From AP-15 sp963774345 (lineage in GTDB: Bacteria > Pseudomonadota > Alphaproteobacteria > ATCC43930 > CGMCC-115725), in NCBI GenBank assembly GCA_963774345.1, contig CAVZFB010000038.1:248001-312000 (forward strand): a stretch of 64,000 nucleotides of DNA, in the 5' to 3' direction. A program made the position numbers and the translations under genes. The first letter of the stretch is position 1. Every line of letters starts with the position of its first letter. Shown in pieces: positions 44,764 to 54,195 of this stretch. Under the pieces are notes generated by a model. It searched no databases. It was not told the origin of the DNA and saw nothing but the letters and a program-made list of their open reading frames with translations.

Positions 44764-45421
44764 ATGACGGTATTCGACGCGGCTCGCGCACACATGATCG
44801 AGAGCCAGATCCGAACCAACAAGGTCACGCGATGATCGGTTGCTCGCCGCCATGGCTGAGATCCGGCGCGAGCTGTTCGTGCCCGAACAGCTGCAGCCCG
44901 TCGCCTATGTCGACGACGATCTGCCGCTCGGCGGCGGACGCTATCTGATGGAACCGATGGTGGCTGCCCGACTGCTGCAGGCGGCTTCGGTCGAGCGTGC
45001 CGACATCGCGCTGGTAGTCGGCGCTGGAGCGGGATACGAGGCGGCCGTTCTCGCCCGGCTGGCCCGCGCCGTCGTCGCGCTGGAGGAAGACCCGCAGCTC
45101 GCGAGGCGCGCCAGGGCTGCTCTCGTCGATCACGGTATTGCCGCTGTCAGCGTGGTCGAGGGGCCGTTGCCCTCGGGTCACCGGCAGCGCGCACCCTATG
45201 ACGTGATTATGTTCGTCGGCGCTGTCGCCGAGGTGCCGAATGAGATCGTAGCGCAGCTAGCGGAAGACGGACGGCTCGTCGCCGTGGTCAAGGCGGCGGG
45301 CGGGGTCGGTCGCGCCACCCTGACGACAAAGACTGGCGGCGCTATAGCGCGACGCGTTATGTTTGATGCGGCAACCCCGCTGTTGCCCGGTTTCCAGCCC
45401 AAGCCGACCTTCGTATTCTAG
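44764..45421 (+). CDS. Protein-L-isoaspartate O-methyltransferase-like protein (one frameshift)
   Basis: From ATG 44764: TVFDAARAHMIESQIRTNKV, the N-terminus of this family. One extra base near 44830 (ACGCGATG) brings TGA into frame; without it the chain continues TDDRLLAAMAEIRRELFVPE and then through LVVGAGAGYEAAVLARLA (SAM-binding motif I, about residue 80) to 45421. It would repair or modify isoaspartyl residues, though alphaproteobacterial members next to tolC are divergent from Pcm. Its place before tolC, popZ and valS is a conserved alphaproteobacterial arrangement, as I recall it. Confidence 0.8.
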
Positions 45422-45456
45422 AGTTCAGAACCGGTCTCACAGCCTTCGAGCCTCGA

Positions 45457-46923
45457 ATGTCCGGAGCCCAGCAAATTCCCCAGAAGGACCGAGCGGATCG
45501 ACGCCGTTGGGACGGCTTACGACCGCTCGATCGGCGCAAGCTGTCGGGATTTGCCGCGCTTGCAGGACTATTTTTGGTGGCTGCGGCGCCGGCCCGGGCG
45601 CAAACGCTGACCCAGGCGCTAGCCGAAGCCTACAACACCAATCCGCAGCTGCTGGCACAGCGCGCCCTGCTGAGAGCGACCGACGAGCAGGTGCCGCAGG
45701 CGTTGTCGGGCTGGCGTCCGACGGTCAACTTTACCGGGCAGCTGGGAGGCGCGCGAAGCTCGTTCGCGGCGGCGAGCTCCCTCGTTCCGACGACGCGGGT
45801 GACCACCTATTCGACCTTTTATCAGAATGCCCTCAATCTTCAGGTAACCCAGCCGGTCTATTCCGGCGGTCGCACCCTTGCGCAGACCCGGCAGGCGGTC
45901 AACACGGTGCAGTCGACCCGGGCGCAGACCCTCGCGGTCGAGACTTCGGTGTTTCAAGCGGTCGCCCAGGCCTATCTCGACGTGGTTCGCGACCAGGCTC
46001 TGGTCGAGGTCAATCGCAACAACGTCGCGGTGTTGCGCAAGCAACTCGAAGCGACGCAAGACCGATTCCGGGTCGGCGAGGTGACCCGCACCGATGTGGC
46101 GCAGGCCGAATCGTCGCTCGCGCAAGCCATCGGCACCCTCACCGCCGCGGACGGGCAGCTGCGGCAAAGCCAAGCCGAATATGTGCGCGTCGTCGGCCAT
46201 GCACCCGGCAGGCTGCTGCTGCCACGGGAGCGCCCGACACTTCCTGTTACACGTGAAGAGGCGCTTAGCCTCGCCGCCACGGCTAATTTCAATGTGATCT
46301 CGGCCAACTTCGCCGAGCTTGCCGCGCGCGACAACATCGATGTCGTGAGGGGCCAATTGCTGCCGCAGATCTCGCTCGTCGGCGGTCTACTCCGCTCATT
46401 TGCTCCTTCGATCACGTTGAACGGCTCTCTTGAACAAGAAGCCTCGATTACCGCGCAAATGACGATGCCGCTTTATGAAGGCGGTGCGATCTATTCGCAG
46501 ACCCGCCAGGCTCAGCAGACGGTCGGTCAGCGGCGCAGCCAGGTCGACGACGCGCGACGCTCGTCGGTGCAAACCGCCACCGCCTCGTGGGAAACCTTAA
46601 AGGCGGCGCGGGCCAGCATTGGGTCGTTCGCGGCGGCGGTGCGTGCCGCCCAGATTGCTCTCGAGGGGATTCAACAGGAAGCGCTGGTCGGCACTGCCAC
46701 TACGCTCGACGTTCTAATTCAAAACCAGCAGTTGCTGTCGACCCAGCAGCAGCTGATCGTCGCCGAGCACGATGCAGCTTTAGCGGAGTACAATGTCGCC
46801 GCGGCAATCGGTCGTCTGGTCGCGCCCGAACTCCATCTTCCGGTGCAGCTCTACGACATGGAGCGGCACTACAAGGAGGTGAAGAACAAATGGATCGGTT
46901 TCGGCGGCGGCCTGAAAGAGTAA
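45457..46923 (+). CDS. tolC: TolC-family outer membrane efflux protein
   Basis: 488 residues from ATG 45457. A long basic N-region and hydrophobic core (GFAALAGLFLVAAAPARA) form a signal peptide, cleaved before QTLTQAL at about residue 48. The rest shows two repeats of the OEP domain, with VFQAVAQAYLDVVRDQALVE, RVGEVTRTDVAQAESSLAQA, MPLYEGGAIYSQTRQAQQTV and EALVGTATTLDVLIQNQQLL, the long alpha-barrel helices and their conserved GxxTxxDV turns. It forms the outer membrane channel for type I secretion and tripartite efflux. Intact. It precedes popZ by 91 bases. Confidence 0.93.
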   Translation: MSGAQQIPQKDRADRRRWDGLRPLDRRKLSGFAALAGLFLVAAAPARAQTLTQALAEAYNTNPQLLAQRALLRATDEQVPQALSGWRPTVNFTGQLGGARSSFAAASSLVPTTRVTTYSTFYQNALNLQVTQPVYSGGRTLAQTRQAVNTVQSTRAQTLAVETSVFQAVAQAYLDVVRDQALVEVNRNNVAVLRKQLEATQDRFRVGEVTRTDVAQAESSLAQAIGTLTAADGQLRQSQAEYVRVVGHAPGRLLLPRERPTLPVTREEALSLAATANFNVISANFAELAARDNIDVVRGQLLPQISLVGGLLRSFAPSITLNGSLEQEASITAQMTMPLYEGGAIYSQTRQAQQTVGQRRSQVDDARRSSVQTATASWETLKAARASIGSFAAAVRAAQIALEGIQQEALVGTATTLDVLIQNQQLLSTQQQLIVAEHDAALAEYNVAAAIGRLVAPELHLPVQLYDMERHYKEVKNKWIGFGGGLKE

Positions 46924-47014
46924 CAGGTTGAAGGAGTGACTTGGCCGGTTCCGCTGGAAAATTCGACGGGCAACGTCTATTCTGGCCGATCCCCCAAGTT
47001 TGCCGGTTCCCGTT

Positions 47015-47608
47015 ATGTCCGTTGCCGAGCCCAAGCCAAATCCTGTGACTCCCGGCCACCCCGCGGCCGAACCCTCGATGGAGGATATAATCGCTTCGAT
47101 CGGCCGCCTCATTGCCGAAGATAATCGATCGGCAGAGGCGATACGCCCGGTGCGGGGCGAGAGCGGAGAAATCCTCGAACTGACTGAGGCGATCGAAGCG
47201 GATGGCTCGGTGCGGCATTTGGCGCCGGTCGCCGCGCCGGCGTCTGTGGCTGAAGTCGGCAAAGAACCCTCGCGCGCCGCGGCTCGGTCGGAGCGAATCG
47301 AGCCGGATCCACCGTACACGGACCCCGTACACGCTGCGAAATCGGACGGTCCGCGCGAACGCATTCTTTCGCCGACGACATCGGGGGCAGCCGCCACCGC
47401 CTTTGCCCGGCTCGGCGCGGCGCCGCGGGAGCGGCGGGCCGAGGGAGAGCTGGCGATCGGTGCTGCCGACCGCACCCTCGAGGAAATTGTTCGCGAAACC
47501 TTGCGGCCCCTGCTGCAGGCTTGGCTCGACGACTATCTCCCGGGCCTTGTCGAGCGCTTGGTCCGTGAGGAGATCGCGCGCGTCGTCGGTGAGGCCGGTC
47601 TGCGCTGA
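47015..47608 (+). CDS. popZ: PopZ/DUF2497 polar organizing protein
   Basis: 197 residues from ATG 47015. The N-terminal EPSMEDIIASIGRLIAED (about residues 19-36) and the C-terminal TLEEIVRETLRPLLQAWLDD, LPGLVERLVREEIARVV (about 150-190) are the two conserved parts of DUF2497/PopZ, the scaffold that forms polar condensates and anchors the ParB-parS complex in alphaproteobacteria. They are joined by a Pro/Ala-rich, acidic linker of about 110 residues. This is the usual layout: short N-terminal helix, disordered linker, oligomerising C-terminus. It sits between tolC and valS as in related genomes. Confidence 0.85.
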   Translation: MSVAEPKPNPVTPGHPAAEPSMEDIIASIGRLIAEDNRSAEAIRPVRGESGEILELTEAIEADGSVRHLAPVAAPASVAEVGKEPSRAAARSERIEPDPPYTDPVHAAKSDGPRERILSPTTSGAAATAFARLGAAPRERRAEGELAIGAADRTLEEIVRETLRPLLQAWLDDYLPGLVERLVREEIARVVGEAGLR

Positions 47609-47712
47609 AGCGGCGGCAAATCGCCCGCCCCAGTTAATCATCGTGCGTCGCCGCCTCGCTCACTGCGCGTCGGCACCTGGTCTCCAACCGCTTATTCGAG
47701 GACGGTTCAGCA

Positions 47713-50370
47713 ATGCTGGACAAAACTTTCGAGCCCGCTGACGTAGAGCGGCGCTGCTACGCGCAATGGGAAGCGTCGGGCGCGTTTGCCGCCGACCCCG
47801 ACAGCAACAAGGCGCCCTATACGATCATGATGCCGCCGCCGAACGTGACCGGCAGCCTGCATATGGGGCATGCGCTTGACCTTCACGTTGCAGGACGTGC
47901 TGGTCCGCTATCAGCGCATGCGCGGCCGCGACGTGCTGTGGCAGCCCGGCACCGATCATGCCGGCATCGCCACTGAGATCGTCGTCGCCGGCCAGATCGC
48001 CGCGGAAGGCGGATCGAAGCGCGATCTCGGCCGCGAGCAGTTCGTCGACCGCGTCTGGGAATGGAAGGAGCAGTCGGGCGGCACGATCACCCGTCAGCTG
48101 CGGCGTCTCGGCGCCTCGCCTGACTGGCCGCGCGAGCGCTTTACGATGGATCCGGGCCTGGCCGCGGCGGTTCGTCGGGTTTTTGTCGCGCTTTTTCGCG
48201 AGGGACTGATCTACCGCGACAAGCGGCTCGTCAATTGGGATCCCGAGATGCACACCGTGATCTCGGATCTCGAAGTCGAAAACCGCGAGACCAACGGCTC
48301 GCTGTGGCACATCCGCTACCCGATCGAGGGCGAGCCTGGCCGTTATATCGTGGTCGCGACGACCCGGCCGGAGACGATGCTCGGCGATACCGGGGTCGCG
48401 GTGCATCCGGAGGATGCGCGGTTCGCCGATCTGGTCGGCAAATCCGTCCGCCTGCCGCTCGTCGGCCGGCTGATCCCGATCGTCGCCGACGAGTACGCCG
48501 ATCCCGAAGACCGGCAGCGGCGCGGTCAAGATCACGCCGGCGCATGACTTCAACGATTTCGAGGTCGGCCGGCGGCACGGGCTGGCTGAGCTCAACATCT
48601 TCGACGCGCGACGCCCGGCTCAACGACGCGGTGCCGGAGGCGTATCGCGGCCTCGACCGGTTTGCCGCGCGCAAGAAGGTGCGTTGCCGATCTCGATGCC
48701 GCCGGGCTTCTCGAAAAGGTCGAAGACCATACCCTGATGGTGCCGCATCACGACCGCTCGGGCGTGGTCATCGAGCCGTGGCTGACCGATCAATGGTTTT
48801 GCGACGCCGCGCGTGCTGGCCGAGCCCGGCGATCGCCGCGGTCGAAGACGGGCGCACCCGCTTCGTGCCGCGGCAATGGGAAAACACCTTCTTCGAGTGG
48901 ATGCGCAACATCCAGCCTTGGTGCATTTCGCGTCAGCTGTGGTGGGGGCACCAGATCCCGGCCTGGTACGGGCCGGACGGCACGGTCTTTGTCGCCGAGA
49001 GCGAGGCGGAAGCGCTCGCAGAGGCCAAGGCGAAATACGGCCACGCGGTCGAATTGCGCCGCGATGAGGACGTGCTCGACACCTGGTTTTCCTCGGCGCT
49101 GTGGCCGTTCTCGACGTTGGGCTGGCCGGAGCCGACCCGCGAGCTCGCACCGCTATTATCCCGGCGACGTGCTGGTCACCGGCTTCGACATCATCTTTTT
49201 CTGGGTCGCCCGGATGATGATGATGGGGCTGCACTTCATGGGCGAGGTGCCGTTCCGCACCGTCTACATCCATGCGCTGGTGCGCGACGAGCGCGGCCAG
49301 AAGATGTCGAAATCGCGCGGCAACATCATCGATCCGCTCGAATTGATCGACCGTTACGGCTGCGACGCGCTGCGCTTCACGTTGGCGGCGCTGGCCGCAC
49401 CCGGTCGCGACATCAAGCTCGCCGAGAGCCGGGTCGAAGGCTACCGCAATTTCGCGACCAAGCTGTGGAACGCGGCGCGCTATGCACAGATCAACGGCTG
49501 CGCGCCAGTGGATGGCTTTTCGCCCGGCGCAGTCCAGGCTGACTGTCAACCGCTGGATCGCGGCGGCGACGCGCAGATTGCGCTGCGGCGGTGACCGCCT
49601 CGCTCGACGCCTATCGTTTCGACGAGGCGGCGCACGGCTCTACCATTTCGTGTGGGGCACCTTTTGCGATTGGTATATCGAGTTCACCAAGCCGATCCTG
49701 CAGGGCGACGACCCGGCGGCTCGGAGCGAGACGCAGGCGATGACGGCCTGGATCCTGAGCCGTGTCCTGCGATCTGCTGCACCCGATCATGCCGTTCATC
49801 ACCGAGGAACTGTGGCAGCATTTCGCCGGCGAGGGCGCGGGCTTGCTGATCTCTGCTCCCTGGCCCGATTTCACGCCGGATGCGATCGATCGCGCTGCGG
49901 CGAGCGAGATGGAATGGGTCGTCGCGGCGATCTCGGCAATCCGCGCCGTGCGCGCGGAGATGAACGTGCCGCCCGCTTCGCGTGTGCCGCTGCTGGTCAA
50001 GGATGCCGAGCCCGCGGCGGCCGAACGGCTTGAACGCCACCGCGAGCATTTCATCCGTCTCGCGCGGGTCGATCGGATCGAGCCGGCGGGGATCGTTCCC
50101 GTCGGGGCGATACAGGTCGTGGTCGAAGGTACGACGATGATCCTGGCGCTCGGAGAGGTCGTCGACCTCGCTCGGGAACGTGCCCGGCTTGCCAAGGAAA
50201 TTGGCAAGCTGGAGGGAGAGATCGCGAAATTCGCCGCCAAGCTCGGTAACCCGCAGTTTCTCGCTAAGGCGAAGCCAGAGGTGGTCGAAGAGCAGCGCGA
50301 GCGCGAAGCCGACGCGGCCCGCGACCGAGACCGGCTGCGTGCGGCCTATGAGCGGTTGGCCGCGGTTTGA
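47713..50370 (+). CDS. valS: Valyl-tRNA synthetase (broken by about ten frameshifts)
   Basis: Charges tRNA-Val and edits misactivated threonine. From ATG 47713: FEPADVERRCYAQWEASGAF and the HIGH motif in NVTGSLHMGHAL; then after ~47876 TFTLQDVLVRYQRMRGRDVL, TDHAGIATEIVV and the editing domain TTRPETMLGDTGVAVHP. Frames then switch near 48510, 48608, 48680, 48815-48825, 49155, 49545, 49575, 49635 and 49770. KMSKSRGNIIDPLELIDRYG (about 49303) gives the KMSKS loop, and the C-terminal coiled coil ARLAKEIGKLEGEIAKFAAK ends at 50370. All domains are present in order and length is normal (about 880), so the breaks are almost surely sequence errors in an essential gene rather than decay. Confidence 0.93.
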
Positions 50371-50458
50371 TCCTTACCGCAGTATCAGGGGCATTCATAC
50401 GAGAATAGCTATGCGTGTGGTTCGGTGGCATTAACGTTCACGGAACGCCGAGACCGTC

Positions 50459-50540
50459 CGCGAGATTGGCTCGTCGCCTCGCGGCTCCTCGCAAAGACAG
50501 TCCCAATCTGTCATTGCGAGCGAAGCGAAGTAATCTCGCG
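50459..50540. repeat. 82-base intergenic inverted repeat element (REP/MITE-like)
   Basis: Bounded by CGCGAGATT (50459-50467) and AATCTCGCG (50532-50540), with further complementary segments inside, for example around GCAAAGACA and TGTCATTGC. The right half, TGTCATTGCGAGCGAAGCGA, is a word I recall as widely dispersed in GC-rich proteobacterial genomes. It can fold into one long hairpin. It lies after valS and may end its transcript, though this is not shown. Confidence 0.65.
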
Positions 50541-50575
50541 CCGGCCCTGTTCATTGCCGCTCATCGAGAACCGAG

Positions 50576-51625
50576 TTGACGCTCCGTGAAGAAGACTTTG
50601 CCACAGCCGGCCTTGTCGAACCTCGGCGGCTCGACGAGATCCGGAGGGTGGCGCGGGAATTCGCGGTCGCCATCACTGAAGACATGGCGGGCCTGATCGA
50701 TCCCGACGACCCGCATGACCCCATCGCGGCGCAGTTTGTGCCGATCGCGGCGGAACTTGCCGTGTCCGAAGAGGAATTGGGCGACCCGATCGGCGACCAG
50801 CGCTGGTCGCCGGTTCCGGGCGTCGTGCATCGCCATCGTGACCGGGTATTGCTGAAGCCGACCTTGCTGTGTCCGGTCTATTGTCGCTTCTGCTTTCGCC
50901 GCGAGGTGGTCGGGAAGAAGCCGGCGATGCTCAAGCCGGCGGTGCTCCAGCGAGCCTACGCCTATATCCGTGAGCGGCCGGAGATCTGGGAGGTCATCAT
51001 TACCGGCGGCGACCCGTTCGTGCTGGCGCCTCGCCGCCTCGCCGCCATCGTGGGGACGCTTGACGAAATCCCGCATCTCGGCGTGATCCGGTTTCACACC
51101 CGCGTTCCAGTAGTCGATCCCGGCCGGGTGACTGCTGCTCTGGTCGCGGCGCTTACAGCGGAGAAGGCGGTTTATGTCGTGATCCACGCGAATCATCCGC
51201 GCGAGCTGACCGTGGCGGCGAAAGCGGCCATCACCCGGCTGATCCGCGCCGGGATTCCGGTCCTGTCGCAGACCGTATTGCTGCGCGGCGTTAACGACGA
51301 TGCTGCGATACTCGAAGCCTTGTTTCGAGGGCTCGTGGCAATGCGGGTAAAGCCGTATTACCTGCACCATGCCGATCTTGCCCGCGGCACCGCGCATTTC
51401 CGCACCGGGATCGCCGAGGGCCAGCATCTCGTGCGCTCGTTGCGCGCCCGCGCTTCCGGGCTGTGCCAGCCGACCTATGTGCTCGACATTCCAGGAGGCT
51501 ACGGCAAAGTACCGCTCGCCGCGAGCGCCGCCGCCCCTGATCCCGGATCCGGCGGTTGGATCGTCGAGGACGGAACCGGGATCCGGCACGCCTATCCGCC
51601 CGATCCTGACATCCCGGAGGGGTGA
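50576..51625 (+). CDS. KamA/EpmB-family radical SAM lysine 2,3-aminomutase
   Basis: 349 residues from TTG 50576 (GAGAACCGAG upstream). The radical SAM cluster is in CPVYCRFCFRR (CxxxCxxC, about residue 103), with TGGDPFVL (about 143) following, and the PLP-site region VYVVIHANHPRELTVAAKAA (about 203) and MRVKPYYLHHADLARGTAHF (about 258). Such enzymes interconvert alpha- and beta-lysine. EpmB-type members modify elongation factor P together with EpmA; no efp or epmA gene is in this window. The stop overlaps the next gene by GTGA. Confidence 0.87.
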   Translation: MTLREEDFATAGLVEPRRLDEIRRVAREFAVAITEDMAGLIDPDDPHDPIAAQFVPIAAELAVSEEELGDPIGDQRWSPVPGVVHRHRDRVLLKPTLLCPVYCRFCFRREVVGKKPAMLKPAVLQRAYAYIRERPEIWEVIITGGDPFVLAPRRLAAIVGTLDEIPHLGVIRFHTRVPVVDPGRVTAALVAALTAEKAVYVVIHANHPRELTVAAKAAITRLIRAGIPVLSQTVLLRGVNDDAAILEALFRGLVAMRVKPYYLHHADLARGTAHFRTGIAEGQHLVRSLRARASGLCQPTYVLDIPGGYGKVPLAASAAAPDPGSGGWIVEDGTGIRHAYPPDPDIPEG

Positions 51626-53355
51626 GGGAGCTCGCCGTGGGGGGCCCCGACGATCCGGTATTGATCGTCGTCGGCGGCGACGCGTTAGCGCTCGGCACGG
51701 CGCAAGAGCTTTGCGCGCTGCAGGGTCACCGGATTGTCGTGCTGTGGGCCAGAGGGTCCGATTTTGCCCGCGCGGTGGAGGGGGTGGGCGCTGCCTTCAT
51801 CGCGGCGCGCCCGGACAGCGGAGAGGGGCTCGCTCGGGCCGGCGTCGAGCGGGCGGTCACGATCCTTGCGCTGTCGCCCGACGACCAGCTCAACCTCCAC
51901 GCGGCGCTGCTGGCGCGCGACGCCAATCCGCGCATTCGCATCGTTTTGCGGCAATTCAACCGGACTCTCTCGCGCAAAATCGAGCAAAATCTGCCGAATT
52001 GCTCGGTCCTGTCGCTCGCCTGGCACTCGGCGACAACCTATGCAGCGGCTGCCGTCGACCCCTCCGCTTTCCGCGGGCTGCAATTTCCCGAGCCCGACGG
52101 CCCACTGACCGCCTTTGCCGCACGCGTCGCCGAGCGCTGTGGAGTGGCGGGCAATACCGTCCCTGCGGCGGAGCAGGCCCTCGGCGCGCGGATCATTGCG
52201 GTCGACGGCAAGACCGAGTTCGCGGGCGACGCCGTCCTGGTGGCGCAGGCTGACCTCGTCATCTACGGCGATGTTGCCGAGCTGGAAGGCACTTCCGCCC
52301 GTCCCCCGCTAGGGCGGGCCCGTCCCGCGATCCGCCGGAATCTCCGCGCGCTGTTGCACCGCCGCCGGAATCAGCCGCCACGCCTCAACCCGATCCTCTC
52401 CCGGCTCGTATTAGGGGCGCTCGTCGTGTTCCTGGCCGGCTCCTGGTATTTCCACGCGGTCTTCCGGGACAGGTGGCTGGACGCCGCCTATTTCGTGGTC
52501 GCGACGATGACGACGACCGGATATGGGGATGTGACCCCCAACCGGAACGATCCGATTGAAGTCGTCGCCGCTATGCTGCTGATGCTGTCTGGCATCACCT
52601 TTACCGGCCTTTTCATCGCCTTCGGCGCCTCGCTGCTGACCCGGGTGCAGTGGGTCACGATGCAAGGTTTGCGTCCGATCCATCGCCGCGGACATATTGT
52701 TGTCTGCGGTGCCGGCAGCATCGGCTCCGAGGTGATCGACCTGTTGCTCGGTCTCGGCAAACGGTTGGTCGTCGTCGAAAGCGCACCCGATACCTCTTTG
52801 GTGGAAAGTGCACGCGAGCGGCGCTTCGATCTGCTGACGGGCGATGCAAGCCGAGATGCGACGCTCGATTTATGCAATCTCGGCACCGCGCACGGCCTCG
52901 TCGCCTTGACCAATGTCGATACCCTGAACCTCGAAATCGCGCTCGGGGCGCGGGCGCGCAACCCGACCATGCCGATCGTGTTGCGGATCGCTGATGCGAG
53001 CTTTGCCGCGTCGATCGCCCGCCATTTTGAGTTTGACACGACGTTTTCGGCAGCGGCGCTGGCGACCCCCGTCTTTGTCGGCCTGTCACGTTTCGCGGGA
53101 TCGCGGGGCCGCGTCGCCTTTGCCGGTCAGGAGTTTGCGATAGGCGAATATACGGTCGGCGACGATCTCCGGCCGACACCGCCGCACAACGCCATCGCGC
53201 TAGCAATATCGCGGCAGGGCAACTTCTCTCTGGCGCGCGATTTCCGCGAGCTCGGACCCGGCGACCGCGTCCTTGTGATGATCCCTTTGGCCCCGTTCCG
53301 GGAAGGGCAGGACACGCTCGCCGCCGCGGCCGAACGTTTTATGCACGGCGGCTGA
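51622..53355 (+). CDS. Two-RCK (TrkA-N) potassium-channel-like membrane protein
   Basis: 577 residues from GTG 51622, overlapping the lysine aminomutase stop by 4 bases. Residues about 10-230: first TrkA-N/RCK region (LIVVGGDALALGTAQELCAL). About 265-345: the pore unit, with TM helices NPILSRLVLGALVVFLAGSW and LLMLSGITFTGLFIAFGASL around the selectivity filter TMTTTGYGDVTP. About 355-570: second RCK (GHIVVCGAGSIGSEVIDLLL, FDLLTGDASRDATL). This order, RCK-pore-RCK, resembles K+ channels gated by NAD(H) or nucleotides. It is probably an inner membrane K+ channel. Intact. Confidence 0.88.
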   Translation: MRELAVGGPDDPVLIVVGGDALALGTAQELCALQGHRIVVLWARGSDFARAVEGVGAAFIAARPDSGEGLARAGVERAVTILALSPDDQLNLHAALLARDANPRIRIVLRQFNRTLSRKIEQNLPNCSVLSLAWHSATTYAAAAVDPSAFRGLQFPEPDGPLTAFAARVAERCGVAGNTVPAAEQALGARIIAVDGKTEFAGDAVLVAQADLVIYGDVAELEGTSARPPLGRARPAIRRNLRALLHRRRNQPPRLNPILSRLVLGALVVFLAGSWYFHAVFRDRWLDAAYFVVATMTTTGYGDVTPNRNDPIEVVAAMLLMLSGITFTGLFIAFGASLLTRVQWVTMQGLRPIHRRGHIVVCGAGSIGSEVIDLLLGLGKRLVVVESAPDTSLVESARERRFDLLTGDASRDATLDLCNLGTAHGLVALTNVDTLNLEIALGARARNPTMPIVLRIADASFAASIARHFEFDTTFSAAALATPVFVGLSRFAGSRGRVAFAGQEFAIGEYTVGDDLRPTPPHNAIALAISRQGNFSLARDFRELGPGDRVLVMIPLAPFREGQDTLAAAAERFMHGG

Positions 53356-53368
53356 GGGTCCAGAGAAC

Positions 53369-54139
53369 CTATATCGCCAGCTCGCACCAGATCGGGGTGT
53401 GGTCGGAGGCGCGCTCCTTGGCCCGTGGTTTCTTGTCGATGTCACAGGCGGCGACCCGGTCGGCGGCATGCGGCGACAGCAGCAGATGGTCGATGCGCAG
53501 GCCCTCGTCGCGGTTCCAACGACCGGCCTGATAGTCCCAGAAGGTGTAGCGATGCGGTTCGCGGTGAAAGACGCGGTACGCGTCGGTCAGCCCTAAATTC
53601 ATCAGCGCGCGGAATCGAGAGCGCGCTTCGAGCCGGCACAACGCGTCATCGCGGAACGCCACCGGGTCGTACACGTCTTCGTCGGCTGGACAGATGTTGT
53701 AGTCGCCGGCGAGCACGAACGGAATTTCGCGGCTAAGCAGCTCGCGCGCATGGCCGACCAGCTGCTGCATCCAGGCGAGCTTGTAGGAGAATTTGTCGGT
53801 TCCGACTGGATTACCGTTAGGCAGATAAATCGCGGCGACGCGGGTGGCGCCGAAAGTCGCCTCAAGATAGCGCGCCTGCTCGTCCTCTTCCATGCCGGGC
53901 AGTCCGCGGACCAGCTCCTCGGGCGGCTGCTTCGACAATAACGCCACCCCGTTATACGAGCGCTGGCCGATCGCCTCGACATGGTAGCCGAGCGCCGCGA
54001 TCTCCAAAGTCGGAAAATCAGCGACGAGACATTTGGTCTCCTGCAGGCACACAATATCGGGCTGCGCGTCAGCAAGAAAAGCGAGCAGGTGGGGCAGCCG
54101 CGCCTTGACCGAATTGACGTTCCAGCTGGCGATCTTCAC
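53369..54139 (-). CDS. xthA: Exodeoxyribonuclease III
   Basis: 256 residues from GTG 54139. AP endonuclease/3'-exonuclease of base-excision repair. Motifs: KIASWNVNSVKARLPHLLAF, DIVCLQETKC (metal Glu, about residue 37), RVAAIYLPNGNPV (about 100), FVLAGDYNICPADEDVYDP (about 141), GLTDAYRVFHREPHRYTFWD (about 184) and the final DHTPIWCEL with the catalytic His. Intact. In related alphaproteobacteria xthA often follows erpA; here an FkbM gene lies between. Confidence 0.95.
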   Translation of the reverse strand: MKIASWNVNSVKARLPHLLAFLADAQPDIVCLQETKCLVADFPTLEIAALGYHVEAIGQRSYNGVALLSKQPPEELVRGLPGMEEDEQARYLEATFGATRVAAIYLPNGNPVGTDKFSYKLAWMQQLVGHARELLSREIPFVLAGDYNICPADEDVYDPVAFRDDALCRLEARSRFRALMNLGLTDAYRVFHREPHRYTFWDYQAGRWNRDEGLRIDHLLLSPHAADRVAACDIDKKPRAKERASDHTPIWCELAI

Positions 54140-54195
54140 GACAGAACAAATTTGTTGAGGACTAGCGTATCACTTCCGCTCTCTCAAGGTCTACC

